From positions 310,001-374,000 of the forward strand of contig JAQUPZ010000001.1 of assembly GCA_028716365.1 (NCBI GenBank): a stretch of 64,000 bases of DNA, given 5' to 3'. Positions 1-8,942 of the stretch are shown one piece after another. Position 1 is the first letter of the stretch. Every line of letters starts with the position of its first letter. This stretch comes from Kiritimatiellia bacterium (GTDB lineage: Bacteria > Verrucomicrobiota > Kiritimatiellia > UBA8416 > YA12-FULL-48-11). The notes under the pieces were generated by a model. It did no database searches, was not told the origin of the DNA, and worked only from the letters and a program-made list of their open reading frames with translations. A program made the translations under genes and the position numbers.

Positions 1-172
1 ATTCCGTCCAGCCGCGCGAGGTGTATTTCCCGCGTATGGTAAAAACCGGGGCCCCTTTTGATTTGTCGTAAGTCTTCTCAATGGAAGAGATTTTCTCCCC
101 CGAAAGTTTCCAGAAGATATTCAGCTTTTTCTGCAGGTCAGCCGGTTTGATGGATGAATCGATTTTGATCAT
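1..172 (-). CDS. Truncated 5' end of a probable carbohydrate-processing gene
   Basis: The first 57 codons of a leftward gene are present and the rest lies outside the window. The ATG is at 172-170, one base after the stop of the XRE-cupin regulator (TGA-C-ATG), so the two are almost certainly co-transcribed and coupled. The protein starts MIKIDSSIKPADLQKKL, has no signal peptide, and ends within a segment reading TIRGKYTSRGWTEW-like. That segment reminds me of cytoplasmic unsaturated-glucuronyl or similar glycoside hydrolases of PVC bacteria, but this is recollection and not a firm family match. XRE-cupin regulators often precede sugar-catabolic genes, which fits. Confidence 0.55.
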   Translation of the reverse strand, partial: MIKIDSSIKPADLQKKLNIFWKLSGEKISSIEKTYDKSKGAPVFTIRGKYTSRGWTE

Positions 173-173
173 G

Positions 174-737
174 TCAGAACCTCTTTGCTTTCTTGATGTG
201 AAGAATAAGTATCCGGCAGTCTTCCAGAACTTCATAAGTATGTTCAAGAATTGCATCAAACTGGACACACTGTCCGGCTTTCATGTTATGCTGTTCGTGT
301 GGCAGGATTACGCGTACATGTCCTTCGAGTACCCAGCAGACTTCGTAATCATCGTGGTGGATTTCGGGATTGGAAACTTTTCCGCCGGCCGAGGCTTCGC
401 CCATCAATGCCCGGACGTTGGAGTAATTGATTTCCCGGAATGTGAATGAACCGGATTTATGGGATGTTTCATGTTTACGATGCCCTGTACGTGATTCTGC
501 CAGCATGAGGAGGTCCGTGGTGTTTATTCCGAAAGCGCGGCTGATGCTGAAGAGCGTGGCCAATTCAGCAGAACTCTGGTTCCGTTCCAGTTTGGAAATG
601 ACTGCAGGCGAGATACCAGTACGCTTTGACAGATCATCTATCGTCAGTTCATCGCGTTTACGAAGTTGACGTACGACCGAAAAGTCGTACATGTTCTCGG
701 ACATCTGTTTTGATTTGGTCGCTTGCTGGATCTTCAC
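174..737 (-). CDS. XRE-family transcriptional regulator with C-terminal cupin domain
   Basis: A 187-residue DNA-binding regulator. Residues about 22-77 form an XRE/Cro-type helix-turn-helix (LSKRTGISPAVISKLER is a typical HTH). Residues about 105-182 form a single cupin barrel (HHDDYEVCWVLEGHV, then HTYEVLEDCRILIL) expected to sense a small ligand. The architecture is that of the PuuR/SutR-like HTH-cupin family, which controls catabolic or transport operons. The GTG start at 737 is chosen because GGAGA lies seven bases upstream; a later in-frame ATG exists at codon 12. The gene is followed after one base by the truncated gene at the window edge, its likely target. The ligand cannot be read from the sequence. 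Confidence 0.88.
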   Translation of the reverse strand: MKIQQATKSKQMSENMYDFSVVRQLRKRDELTIDDLSKRTGISPAVISKLERNQSSAELATLFSISRAFGINTTDLLMLAESRTGHRKHETSHKSGSFTFREINYSNVRALMGEASAGGKVSNPEIHHDDYEVCWVLEGHVRVILPHEQHNMKAGQCVQFDAILEHTYEVLEDCRILILHIKKAKRF

Positions 738-830
738 AATATTTCTCCAAGAATAAATATATGGCCAATATATACTGTCGGGGAACTAAAGTCAACAGGA
801 ATTCAAACCTTGAGGGCTTGTTGTCCAAAT

Positions 831-960
831 CAAGATTCCTCGTTACTCTCGGAATGACAAGCGCTTAAAAGACGAAAAAACTACGAGAACGCTGTCATCC
901 TGCCTGCCCGCCGTAGCCCCTAGGCGAAGGAGGGAGGGGTCATACCCCGAAGAATCTCTC
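831..960. repeat. Dispersed inverted-repeat element, copy 1
   Basis: The 408-base gap between the divergent regulator and envelope operon contains an imperfect inverted repeat. The left arm at about 832-859 reads AAGATTCCTCG...GGAATGACA. The right arm begins TGTCATCCTG at 893 and ends GAAGAATCTC near 959. Arm ends and internal motifs match a second copy at 16662-16748. The organisation (AGATTCT...GAATGACA / TGTCAT...GAAGAATCT) is that of short non-coding palindromic repeats scattered in many environmental bacterial genomes. The remainder of the gap holds AT-rich promoter-like sequence near 745-775 and the ribosome site AAAGGAG of the next gene. Confidence 0.7.
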
Positions 961-1145
961 TTACTGATTTCGGCAACACGCCGTTGACGAATAATATTTT
1001 AACCATGTTGCAGGGCTGCAAAAACAAGGCGGAAATAGTTCTGCCAGGTCTCTTTACGCCGTTTTTCTTGTAGACTTCGGAAGGTCAAAACTCCAAAATA
1101 CCCGCTTACGATATATTTTTTTATTATCAAAAAGGAGTTACCGGA

Positions 1146-3242
1146 GTGAGGAAAATTGCTTTTGTCTTGTTTGGCTTGATGTTGTTTACGGTTTCCTGTT
1201 CGACTCCATCCGCAAAAAAAGGAAACAAATCTGCCGAAGAGTTGCAGTCCAACCAAATCCTTGAACTTCCTCCACTAACGAATTTTACCGGAGATGTTTT
1301 TGTTGATTTCAACAGTAAAGTTGCGGATTACCAGAAACTTGCGGTTCTACCCTTCAAAAGTCCCGTTGAACAGGCGGGTGTGTCCGTGTCGGATTTCTTT
1401 ACCACGGAACTCTTGAAAACAGCGCGATATGAACTGGTTGAGCGTAGTCAAATGGAGAACGTCCTCAAGGAACAGGAACTCCGTCTTTCGGGAGTTATTG
1501 AAGATAAAATGGCCGCGCAACTGGGGAAAATCCTCGGAGTTCAGGGCGTTATTGTTGGTAATGTTTCTGAATACGGAGTGCAGAAATCCGGTTTTTCGAC
1601 TGTCCCGTCGATAGGGTTAAGCATCAGGATGATTGATTCGACGACCGGCAAAATTGTCTGGAGTGTAAGCCATTCACTTGTCGGAAAATCCGGTACATCG
1701 CTTTCCCAGCATTCAAAAGATATTGTTGAACAGATGGTTCTGGCGTTGAGCAGGGCATGGATAGATGCCGGAGATATAAAAGCGGCAGGGATCCCACCGC
1801 CCTCAGGTACATCTGCCGCCGGGCTGTTACGGAAAGCAGTTTTAACCTGGGCATCGCACGTTTCTGATAGTATTGCCGGTTACGAAATTCTACGGAAAGA
1901 TCCGGGCAGTGAGGATTATTCCCCGATTATCCGGCTCAGGAACACCAGGCAGGGCAAGATGTCTTATGAAGATACGAACCTCAAAGATTTGTCTCTGTAT
2001 TCTTATGAAATACGAACCATATCCAAGTATGGACTTTCAAGTACCCGGGCGGCAAAAGTGGAAGTGATAACTGCTGGAATTCCTCTTCCGCCTGTGAAGA
2101 TATCTGCCGAGAGCAACAAAATAAGGCAGGTACCGTTAACGTGGAAGGCTTCAGACGATCCGGCTGTTGCCGGTTATATTGTTTTTCGTCAGAATCCTGA
2201 CAATTCTCTTGCAACTGTGGCGCGTCTTAAAGGACGACAGACTGTAAGCTGTATCGACAAAGGTGATACACCAAATCCTCTTGGCGATAACCAGACCTAC
2301 ACATACCGGATTAAATCATTTAACGAAGCTGACGTGGAAAGCGAACCGTCTGCTCCAGTTACAGCCACTACAAGACAACCTCCTTCAAAACCATCAGGAA
2401 TTAATGCCGTAAGCGGCATGCCGCAGGCTGTTGCAGTGAGATGGACAGGTAATCCGGAAAACGAGGAGATAGCCGGTTATATTGTTTACAGGTCCGATTC
2501 GCTGGACGGTCCATTTGAGGAAATCGGAAAGTCCGATGGAGTCAAAACACTGAAATATGTTGATCAGAAATCAAGGGGTTACGAAATCAAGAATGGCGCA
2601 ACTTATTACTACAGGATTGCAGCATACAATACCGGCGGCGCGATTGGGCCTCAATCTGAAGTCGTCAATGCTACGACAAAACCGGCGCCTTCCAAACCGC
2701 GTGAACTTACAGCTTCAACCGGCAGGGTAAAGGAAGTCTCATTGAAATGGGCGGGTAATCCTGAAAAAGATGTGACCTCCTATGTTATTTACAGGTCGTT
2801 TGCCAAAAATGGCCGGCTTAACAATATTGGTAAAATTCCGGCAGGTACTCTGACGTTTACAGATAAGGGACTGAGTGATTCCGAGAGTTACTGGTATCAG
2901 GTGGCAGCCGCTGACAAAGACGGGCTGGAAAGCGATCCCTCGGATCCGGCAGAGGGAACAACAAAACCGCCGCCCAATCCGCCAACTAATCTTGCCTGTA
3001 CTCCGCAAGGCAGTGAAATTCAATTGAGTTGGACCGGGAGTGACAGTCCCGACGCGGAGAAATACATAATATATGGTCATTCTTTTTTCAGGTCATGGAA
3101 AATCGATGAATCAAAGACCACAAGTTTTACAGTGAAGAACCTGAATCCGGGTAGCAGTTACAAGTTCAGTGTATCTGCCGTTGATAAAGACGGCCTGGAA
3201 GGCCGGAGAAGTTCTACGGTAAAAAGTGTGTTGTCGAAATGA
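1146..3242 (+). CDS. Outer-membrane lipoprotein with CsgG-like domain and five fibronectin type III repeats
   Basis: 698 residues. A type II signal peptide ends in the lipobox FTVSC, giving a lipidated Cys18. Residues about 60-200 form a CsgG/TolB-N-like domain (KLAVLPFKSP, FFTTELLKTARYELVERSQM, LGVQGVIVGNVSEYG), the fold used by CsgG and other envelope assembly proteins. Five FN3 modules follow at about 215-310, 312-408, 410-508, 510-606 and 608-697, recognisable by repeated LTW/VRW, GYxIxR and YxYxI motifs joined by Pro-rich linkers. The GTG start has AAAGGAG eight bases upstream. It is first in an operon of six exported proteins. It probably sits at the outer membrane and binds partners or carbohydrate through the FN3 array. 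Pore formation as in true CsgG is not shown, because the membrane-spanning segment is not evident. Confidence 0.85.
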   Translation: MRKIAFVLFGLMLFTVSCSTPSAKKGNKSAEELQSNQILELPPLTNFTGDVFVDFNSKVADYQKLAVLPFKSPVEQAGVSVSDFFTTELLKTARYELVERSQMENVLKEQELRLSGVIEDKMAAQLGKILGVQGVIVGNVSEYGVQKSGFSTVPSIGLSIRMIDSTTGKIVWSVSHSLVGKSGTSLSQHSKDIVEQMVLALSRAWIDAGDIKAAGIPPPSGTSAAGLLRKAVLTWASHVSDSIAGYEILRKDPGSEDYSPIIRLRNTRQGKMSYEDTNLKDLSLYSYEIRTISKYGLSSTRAAKVEVITAGIPLPPVKISAESNKIRQVPLTWKASDDPAVAGYIVFRQNPDNSLATVARLKGRQTVSCIDKGDTPNPLGDNQTYTYRIKSFNEADVESEPSAPVTATTRQPPSKPSGINAVSGMPQAVAVRWTGNPENEEIAGYIVYRSDSLDGPFEEIGKSDGVKTLKYVDQKSRGYEIKNGATYYYRIAAYNTGGAIGPQSEVVNATTKPAPSKPRELTASTGRVKEVSLKWAGNPEKDVTSYVIYRSFAKNGRLNNIGKIPAGTLTFTDKGLSDSESYWYQVAAADKDGLESDPSDPAEGTTKPPPNPPTNLACTPQGSEIQLSWTGSDSPDAEKYIIYGHSFFRSWKIDESKTTSFTVKNLNPGSSYKFSVSAVDKDGLEGRRSSTVKSVLSK

Positions 3243-3265
3243 AATTGGTTCTTGGGAGAAGATAG

Positions 3266-4099
3266 ATGAAAAATATGAACCTGATTGCAGTTTCCGTATG
3301 GGGTTACCTGGTATTATGTGGTTTGACTTACGGCCAGACTGATACAAATACCATGCCGCGGGTGATGCTGCTGTTGAGCGAGAAAAACGTCGGGGGATAC
3401 AGCATAGAGCAGGCTGAAATGAGTGTGGCCCAGTATCTCATGGACAAGGGTTGCACCGTGGTTGATGCCGAGCTTGTCAAATCGAAGGTCAAACGTGATC
3501 AGGCACTGCAGATGATGACAGGCAACAACCAGGCAGCAGCCGCACTGGGCCTGGAGTTCGGGGCTGACATAATCATTGTCGGATCTGCCGTGGCAAAAGG
3601 ATCTGCCTCCACTATTGAAAATTCAAGGATGAGATCATACCAGGGTACGGTCAGCGCCAAGGCGATCCGTACTGACACGGCGGAACTCCTTGGAACAGAT
3701 GATTCGACCAGCGCCAAGGCGCATCTTGACGATACGGCAGGGGGCAGTGAGGCCCTCAAGTCTGCAAGTCTCAAAATGATTGCGGCACTTTATCCAAAAA
3801 TGATTGAGAAATGGAGCGGCAAAAAAGGTGTTAATAAAATTGATCTGGTTGTAGCTGATGTCAAACAGATCTGGCAGCTGGCCGCAATAAAGCGGGTATT
3901 GAACGAAAAGGTGGCCGGCACAAAAAAAGCAGTTCAACGCAGTTTTGTAACCGGTGTAGCTACATTTGAGATTACCAGCGAGAAGGATACGCAGGGATTT
4001 TCCGAAGCGCTTGTTCTTGTGGATGGTGAGAAATTCACATTCAAGATCAATGGCATTTCGTCCGGCAAGGTTGATACCAAGCTGGTTACAAAGGAGTAG
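3266..4099 (+). CDS. Secreted protein with CsgG/FlgT-like alpha-beta domain
   Basis: 277 residues with a signal peptide cleaved around residue 23 (LCGLTYGQ). The mature part ([56 protein letters not shown]) has the strand-helix pattern of the nucleotide-free alpha/beta domain found in CsgG, FlgT and LpoB-like envelope proteins. It is thus a soluble relative of the preceding lipoprotein domain. The C-terminal 80 residues form a separate small domain of unknown family. It lies 23 bases after the lipoprotein gene with a GGGAGA ribosome site. It probably assembles with that lipoprotein in the periplasm. No enzymatic motif is visible. Confidence 0.7.
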   Translation: MKNMNLIAVSVWGYLVLCGLTYGQTDTNTMPRVMLLLSEKNVGGYSIEQAEMSVAQYLMDKGCTVVDAELVKSKVKRDQALQMMTGNNQAAAALGLEFGADIIIVGSAVAKGSASTIENSRMRSYQGTVSAKAIRTDTAELLGTDDSTSAKAHLDDTAGGSEALKSASLKMIAALYPKMIEKWSGKKGVNKIDLVVADVKQIWQLAAIKRVLNEKVAGTKKAVQRSFVTGVATFEITSEKDTQGFSEALVLVDGEKFTFKINGISSGKVDTKLVTKE

Positions 4100-4103
4100 G
4101 AGA

Positions 4104-6101
4104 TTGAACTTGAAATCTTTTATATCCAGGCAGCTATTAGGCGCGTTTTGCTTGCTGGTTTATGTGGTAACGCTCTTCCTGGTTCCCGTTTGCATGGTTT
4201 CAGCTCAAGAAATAAATGAGGCGCCGAAATTTACGACATGGAAAAACTTTGGCGAAAGAATGGTAGCGAATGCACCGGTCCACATAAGAGAATCGAAAGA
4301 AAAGCTGGTCATGTATGTTGCTGGTGAAGTTGCCAGGGAAATGAAGAGACAAAATTATACGCCCAATTACAATGTTGGCACGCGAATAACAAATCTTTGG
4401 CAAGAGTGGGGTACGTGCGGGAATTGTTCAGACATATTGTCTGAAGCGTTGGGTGCCACTGGAGTCGAGAGCAGGTACATTATGGTTGACAGCAACTGGA
4501 TTGTAGGACCGAACCGCAATCATGGGGCACTAGCTGTAATGATTGATGGTAAGGTAGTAATGCTTGATGCATGGCAGCATGGTCGTGCAACGGACAGCTT
4601 TGAAGGGTTTGTCGGAAGCAAATGGAACGGAATGTCTCTTGAAGACTGGGCTAAAGAAATGAAGGCCCAGGGGTATGTGCGAATATCAAGTGATGGAGGG
4701 GTCACCCTTTTTCCTGTCGACACAGATAAGGGAATCCAAGACATGTTGAAGCCATGGAAAGAGCAGCTTGATGAAAGAAGAGCGCAGCTTGAAAGGAAAG
4801 AGGCGGCCAGAAAGGCCAAGGAAAGTCGGGGCGAGGTGAAAAAAGAAGAAACCAAGCCGGCAGATGATCAGGCCGTAGTTCAGCCAAGGATCCAGAAAGA
4901 TGAACAGATCCAATCGAAAGAAACTAAGCAGGTTGAAAAGGTTTCAGGTGAAGAATCAAAAACCAGCTTGACCGACTTGTGGGACCAGAAAATGCGAGAT
5001 CTCAAGAAGCAGAAAGCAGAACGTGACAGTCAGCTTGATGATCTTAAAACGAAGAGTGATGATTTTGACGAACGCCTGAAGGCCAAGAAGAGGGAGGCGA
5101 CAGATCTCAAGAAAGATATCGGGGAGTACGAAGACTTGGTGAAAAAGGGTTACATTCCGGGCAAGGCAATGAAGGACAAATATGACCAGAACAAGCGCGA
5201 GCTTGTTGCAAACAGAAAATTCCAGGACTGGCTGAATTCTGAACGCGAGAAGAATCTCAGGGAAACAGAAACTCTGACTTTTGAGAACAACTCTTTTAAC
5301 ATGATTTCCTCGCTTTATAATGGCGGAAGGAAAATAAGCGGCAGCTGGTGGGAATCATTTTTCGGGTCCAGCGAGGCGAAAGATAAGAGTGAGTTTGAAG
5401 CCGTTCAAAGCAGTTCCGATGCCGTGCTGAATGAACGAAGAACGGCGCTTGAAATTTCAAAAGGTAAAGCGGAGAGTGAAGCGGCGCGCAGGGACATTGA
5501 TTTTCAGGGATGGCTTGCGTCAATGTCTTCTGCGTATGAAAGTGCCAGGGCCGAGGCTCAGTGGAAAAGAGAGAACAGCTGGGGTGCTTGGGCGCAGTCA
5601 GTTCTGCTGGATACGGTGAAAGGTATTTCCGGCGGTTTTGGCTCCGGATTTGGAAACAGGATCGGTTCAGGTATTATTGAACATGAAATATCAAAACGAT
5701 ATTCAACAAATAACGTGACCCAGACCGGTAACACCACGGCTGTATCTTCGGGTACTGATGACAAGAAAGGCAAAGGTTCTTCCGGCAGATCGCACAGGCG
5801 TAAAAACAAGGATAAAGATACACAACCTGATTCATCTCAGCCGGTTGTATCCCAGACCGTTTCGCCTCCGCCAGTGATATCCCAGTCAAACAAGCCTGTT
5901 CCGGGTCAACCTTTAAGAACCATAGACGGCAAACCATTTCAGCCTCCGCCTGACGGGAGGAATACAGCTAATGAAATATCGCCAGGTGCGGCGAAACCGC
6001 CGCCGGGACCGGCTCACTGGTATTGTTTCCGCTGTGGCGGTGACAGAGGCGTGGATGGTGCCGGCGCCTGTGGCTGCCGGCCTGCTGGAATAGGAAACTA
6101 G
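4104..6101 (+). CDS. Exported transglutaminase-like protein with coiled coil and C-terminal Cys motif
   Basis: About 665 residues from a TTG start at 4104, preceded by AAGGAG at the end of the previous gene; TTG 4110 is equally possible. The open frame extends further upstream but only inside the preceding gene. A signal peptide (LLVYVVTLFLVPVCMVSAQ) is followed by a transglutaminase-like papain-fold core. GTCGNCSD carries Cys105/Cys108, with His140 in RNHGAL and Asp155 in MLDAW, giving a plausible Cys-His-Asp triad. Residues about 210-440 are highly charged coiled coil. A Gly-rich hydrophobic stretch follows near 500-525, then a Ser/Pro linker. The final 28 residues hold WYCFRCGG and ACGCR, a possible zinc or disulfide site. 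The segment WKRENSWGAW and following residues recur in the gene at 7042. It may be a cross-linking or peptidase component of the envelope operon. Confidence 0.75.
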   Translation: MNLKSFISRQLLGAFCLLVYVVTLFLVPVCMVSAQEINEAPKFTTWKNFGERMVANAPVHIRESKEKLVMYVAGEVAREMKRQNYTPNYNVGTRITNLWQEWGTCGNCSDILSEALGATGVESRYIMVDSNWIVGPNRNHGALAVMIDGKVVMLDAWQHGRATDSFEGFVGSKWNGMSLEDWAKEMKAQGYVRISSDGGVTLFPVDTDKGIQDMLKPWKEQLDERRAQLERKEAARKAKESRGEVKKEETKPADDQAVVQPRIQKDEQIQSKETKQVEKVSGEESKTSLTDLWDQKMRDLKKQKAERDSQLDDLKTKSDDFDERLKAKKREATDLKKDIGEYEDLVKKGYIPGKAMKDKYDQNKRELVANRKFQDWLNSEREKNLRETETLTFENNSFNMISSLYNGGRKISGSWWESFFGSSEAKDKSEFEAVQSSSDAVLNERRTALEISKGKAESEAARRDIDFQGWLASMSSAYESARAEAQWKRENSWGAWAQSVLLDTVKGISGGFGSGFGNRIGSGIIEHEISKRYSTNNVTQTGNTTAVSSGTDDKKGKGSSGRSHRRKNKDKDTQPDSSQPVVSQTVSPPPVISQSNKPVPGQPLRTIDGKPFQPPPDGRNTANEISPGAAKPPPGPAHWYCFRCGGDRGVDGAGACGCRPAGIGN

Positions 6102-6106
6102 AAGAA

Positions 6107-7045
6107 ATGAATAACGTAAAAAATTTCTTATGCGTAACTGCGGTATTGTTTTCCACGGTATGTATTCTTTTGGCAGCCCAGAACAATGAACAGTCTTTAT
6201 TGCTTGAGAAGGCGACAGCAGTTGTTGACAGAGATGGAAAGCACGGCATATCGGAAGCACTGGAACTAATCGAGAAGGCAATAGCAGTCAATCCATCGTC
6301 AGATATGCCGTATATTGCGGCAGCGCGGGTTTGTCTTTTTGATTCGGAGCTCAACCGGAACGGTAAGAGCCTTGACAGGGCATTGGAATACGTTAACAGG
6401 GCTGTAAAGGTCAATCCCCTCAGTGCTGAGGCGAGAACCTGCAAAGCGCAAATACTTCTTGATAAGAAGTCAGATTCTGAAGCGGTTTATGAGCTGCAGA
6501 AGGCTCTGAAGGATGAGCCGGGCAATCTTAATGCAAACATCACGTACATGGCGTACCTTTCAAAGACTGGCCGACGTAAACAGGCTGCAGCTTTTGCGGA
6601 AGAATCACTGGGCAAGGTAAGCGATAAAGCCGCAGTGGCGAAGACATATGGAAAACTCATGCTCAACGCAGGTTTCTGGGAAGAGACGCTGGGTATGTTT
6701 GAGAAAGCCACGGCAGGTGGGCCGATAAGTGATCCAGAAATTCTCAAAGGAAGTGCTTTTGCGCTTGCCAAACTGGGCCGCTATGCCGGGGCCGCGAATG
6801 TTTACACATATGCATACGAAGCCGAGCCCGAGAATAAGCAATTGCTGATTCATATAAGCATATGCCATGAAAAGGCGGGCAACCTTGAGAAGTCTGCGTC
6901 ATATCTGGGACAGTATGTTTCGCTTTTCCCCAAGGATGCGGATGCTCTCAAAAAGCTTGCCCGTTTATATGACAAACTCGGTAATGATCAGGCAGCTGAA
7001 GAAACCAGAAAGAATTTGAAGGCAATGGAAAAGAGGGAAGAATGA
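6107..7045 (+). CDS. Secreted tetratricopeptide-repeat protein
   Basis: 312 residues. The N-terminal signal peptide (FLCVTAVLFSTVCILLAAQ) is followed by about seven TPR or TPR-like helical hairpins across the whole mature chain, for example ALEYVNRAVKVNPLSAEAR, AVYELQKALKDEPGNLNAN and AANVYTYAYEAEPENKQL. TPR superhelices serve as protein-binding scaffolds; nothing catalytic is seen. The start codon is five bases after the stop of the transglutaminase-like gene, and its own stop overlaps the next start (ATGA), so it is translationally coupled. It is probably a periplasmic scaffold of the same complex, and a diverged paralogue is the last gene of the operon. Confidence 0.85.
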   Translation: MNNVKNFLCVTAVLFSTVCILLAAQNNEQSLLLEKATAVVDRDGKHGISEALELIEKAIAVNPSSDMPYIAAARVCLFDSELNRNGKSLDRALEYVNRAVKVNPLSAEARTCKAQILLDKKSDSEAVYELQKALKDEPGNLNANITYMAYLSKTGRRKQAAAFAEESLGKVSDKAAVAKTYGKLMLNAGFWEETLGMFEKATAGGPISDPEILKGSAFALAKLGRYAGAANVYTYAYEAEPENKQLLIHISICHEKAGNLEKSASYLGQYVSLFPKDADALKKLARLYDKLGNDQAAEETRKNLKAMEKREE

Positions 7046-7935
7046 AAATATGGTTCATTACAGTGATCCTTCTTGTGGCGGGTCTGCTTGATGTTTATGC
7101 GCGATGGGGGGTGCCGCCTGACGATCGCCAGAAACTGGAGATTGTGGGCGATCTTATCGATGACGTTGAAAGTACCGTGAAGAATATATGCCGGGATGCC
7201 GATGCAGGTAAATTTAAAAGCGGTCACTCAAAATCATTCGGCGGAAAATACGACTGGCTGCCTGCCGCAACACTTTCATTTTCCAAATCAACTTTTGAAG
7301 AAGATATGGACAAGGCAGTTGCCTATATCGACAAACTGGAGAATATCCGGCGGGATCTGCAGGCAATGACATCAAAAGAAGAAAAGGCCGGCAGAAATAA
7401 AGGCCCTGTATCCCGTAAAATAAGTCCTGAAGACGCATTAATGAAGGCAGAGTCCCGAACAGGGAATTCCGGAACGGTGGAGATAAACCCGGAATCAACA
7501 TTCAATGTTCTGGATTCATATTCCGGGGATCGCAAGTCCAGACAGGCTGAAAAAGACCGCATGGCAGAGGCCGATATGAAACGCGTGATTGAAGAAAGGC
7601 GCCTTGCAGAAGCGGAAAAAAGGGTGAAAGAAGAAGCAGAACGAAAGACTATGGAACAAAATGCGCGCTGGCAGGCCGAACTGGATTCCCAGGCGGTCAA
7701 GACAGCTCAGGAGGAAGAGGCCTGGAAACGGGAACATAGCGCAGGCGCATTTTTCAAAAACCTGGCACGAACTACGGTTGGAGGGACAGTTTCAGCCCTG
7801 ACCGGCGGGTTGGCCCAGAGCATAGGTTCCGGGGTGGCAGATCTTATTCTGAGAAAGCGGTTCGATGGCTTCAGACCATCGGGTGAATATGACAGGAGAT
7901 ATTATGACAGTAGCGGTCAACCGATTCAGCAGTAA
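7042..7935 (+). CDS. Exported coiled-coil protein, C terminus related to the transglutaminase-like protein
   Basis: 297 residues with a short signal peptide (VILLVAGLLDVYA). A helical segment and a highly charged coiled coil (residues about 165-235, rich in Glu, Lys, Arg and Ala) are followed by a Gly/Ala-rich C-terminal segment. That segment contains WKREHSAGAFF, TVGGTVSALTGG and IGSGVADLI. The same order of motifs (WKRENSWGAW, TVKGISGGF, IGSGIIEHE) occurs near residue 490 of the protein encoded at 4104, so the two share a homologous tail that may be membrane-associating or oligomerising. The ATG overlaps the upstream stop by four bases. No known family is recognised. Confidence 0.75.
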   Translation: MKIWFITVILLVAGLLDVYARWGVPPDDRQKLEIVGDLIDDVESTVKNICRDADAGKFKSGHSKSFGGKYDWLPAATLSFSKSTFEEDMDKAVAYIDKLENIRRDLQAMTSKEEKAGRNKGPVSRKISPEDALMKAESRTGNSGTVEINPESTFNVLDSYSGDRKSRQAEKDRMAEADMKRVIEERRLAEAEKRVKEEAERKTMEQNARWQAELDSQAVKTAQEEEAWKREHSAGAFFKNLARTTVGGTVSALTGGLAQSIGSGVADLILRKRFDGFRPSGEYDRRYYDSSGQPIQQ

Positions 7936-8899
7936 GTTTTTGTTTTTTTTGATGTCTCTGGTGCTGGTGACCGGCGTTGTTCTTGCCGCGGACGATTATG
8001 ACGCCGGACTGAAACTTATACGCGAGGAGGGATTCAAGTCCATTGATCCGGCAATAGAAAAGTTCCGGATGGCGATAAAGGCTAATGCTTCAAACATCCC
8101 GGCGCGAATGGCCCTTGCCGATGCGTTGATAATGAAATACGAGTTGTCGGAGAAGAAAGACACGGAATGGCTGAAAAATGCTTTGGAGAACCTGAACGAA
8201 GTTTTGCGGTTGCGACCGGGTCACCCGATGGCGTATTTCAGTATGGCAAATGCGCTGCTGGATCTTGGCAAAGAAGAGGAGGGTGCAAAATATCTGCGCA
8301 AGGCGGTCCTGGCGCGGCCGGAAGACGAGAAGATAAACATCGGTTATTTCGGCTGGTTGCTTTCTCGTTCACGTCTGGATGATGCTGTACGGTTTGCAGA
8401 CGAATCAAAAAAGTATTTCCACAAGAAACCGGAAATATTCAGAACTTATGGTGAATTATTTCTAAGATCGGGAAATGCGGGTAAGGCGTTACCATATCTC
8501 CAGCTTGCCGAATCAGAGGGCGTTAAGGGGGAAGACTTCGTTCTGGTAATGGCAGATACTTTGAAGATGAACGGCAAATATGCCGATGCGCTTGTATGTT
8601 ATGAAAAGATTATAAAATCCGATTCCGGTAACCAGGCTGCATTGTTTGGCGCCTCTTATTGTTGTGCAGAAACCGGTAATTTAAACAAAGCAGCGGAATT
8701 GATGGAAAAAAGTCTGGCTTCAAATCCCGCCGATCCGGCAATAATGAATAACCTTGCGTTGTATTATGAGAAACTCAATCGTGTTGATGATGCACGTAAA
8801 CTCTGGGAAAAAATCAGGACAATGTCTTCTGCTTCTGAAAGCCATAAACAACGCGCGATCTCGCATTTGAATAGCGCGGGGAAAAGTGACAATAAATAA
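7904..8899 (+). CDS. Secreted tetratricopeptide-repeat protein, paralogue of the gene at 6107
   Basis: 331 residues from ATG 7904, chosen over two earlier in-frame starts because AGGAG lies seven bases upstream and the signal peptide (FLFFLMSLVLVTGVVLAAD) then sits at the right place. The gene overlaps the preceding one by 32 bases. The mature chain is an array of about seven TPR hairpins (LNEVLRLRPGHPMAYFSMANAL, YEKIIKSDSGNQAALFGASY, AAELMEKSLASNPADP). Length and repeat pattern match the TPR protein two genes upstream. It ends the envelope operon; the next gene begins 43 bases later with its own strong ribosome site and an unrelated function. Confidence 0.85.
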   Translation: MTVAVNRFSSKFLFFLMSLVLVTGVVLAADDYDAGLKLIREEGFKSIDPAIEKFRMAIKANASNIPARMALADALIMKYELSEKKDTEWLKNALENLNEVLRLRPGHPMAYFSMANALLDLGKEEEGAKYLRKAVLARPEDEKINIGYFGWLLSRSRLDDAVRFADESKKYFHKKPEIFRTYGELFLRSGNAGKALPYLQLAESEGVKGEDFVLVMADTLKMNGKYADALVCYEKIIKSDSGNQAALFGASYCCAETGNLNKAAELMEKSLASNPADPAIMNNLALYYEKLNRVDDARKLWEKIRTMSSASESHKQRAISHLNSAGKSDNK

Positions 8900-8942
8900 A
8901 CCCGGATTGGCCACAGCCCAATTCATGTCAAGGAGAACTGCA

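Noticed and set aside
3966-4103. N-terminal extension of the transglutaminase-like protein
   Set aside because: The extension lies inside the preceding gene in another frame, is Arg-rich, and would precede the signal peptide; the TTG after AAGGAG is preferred.
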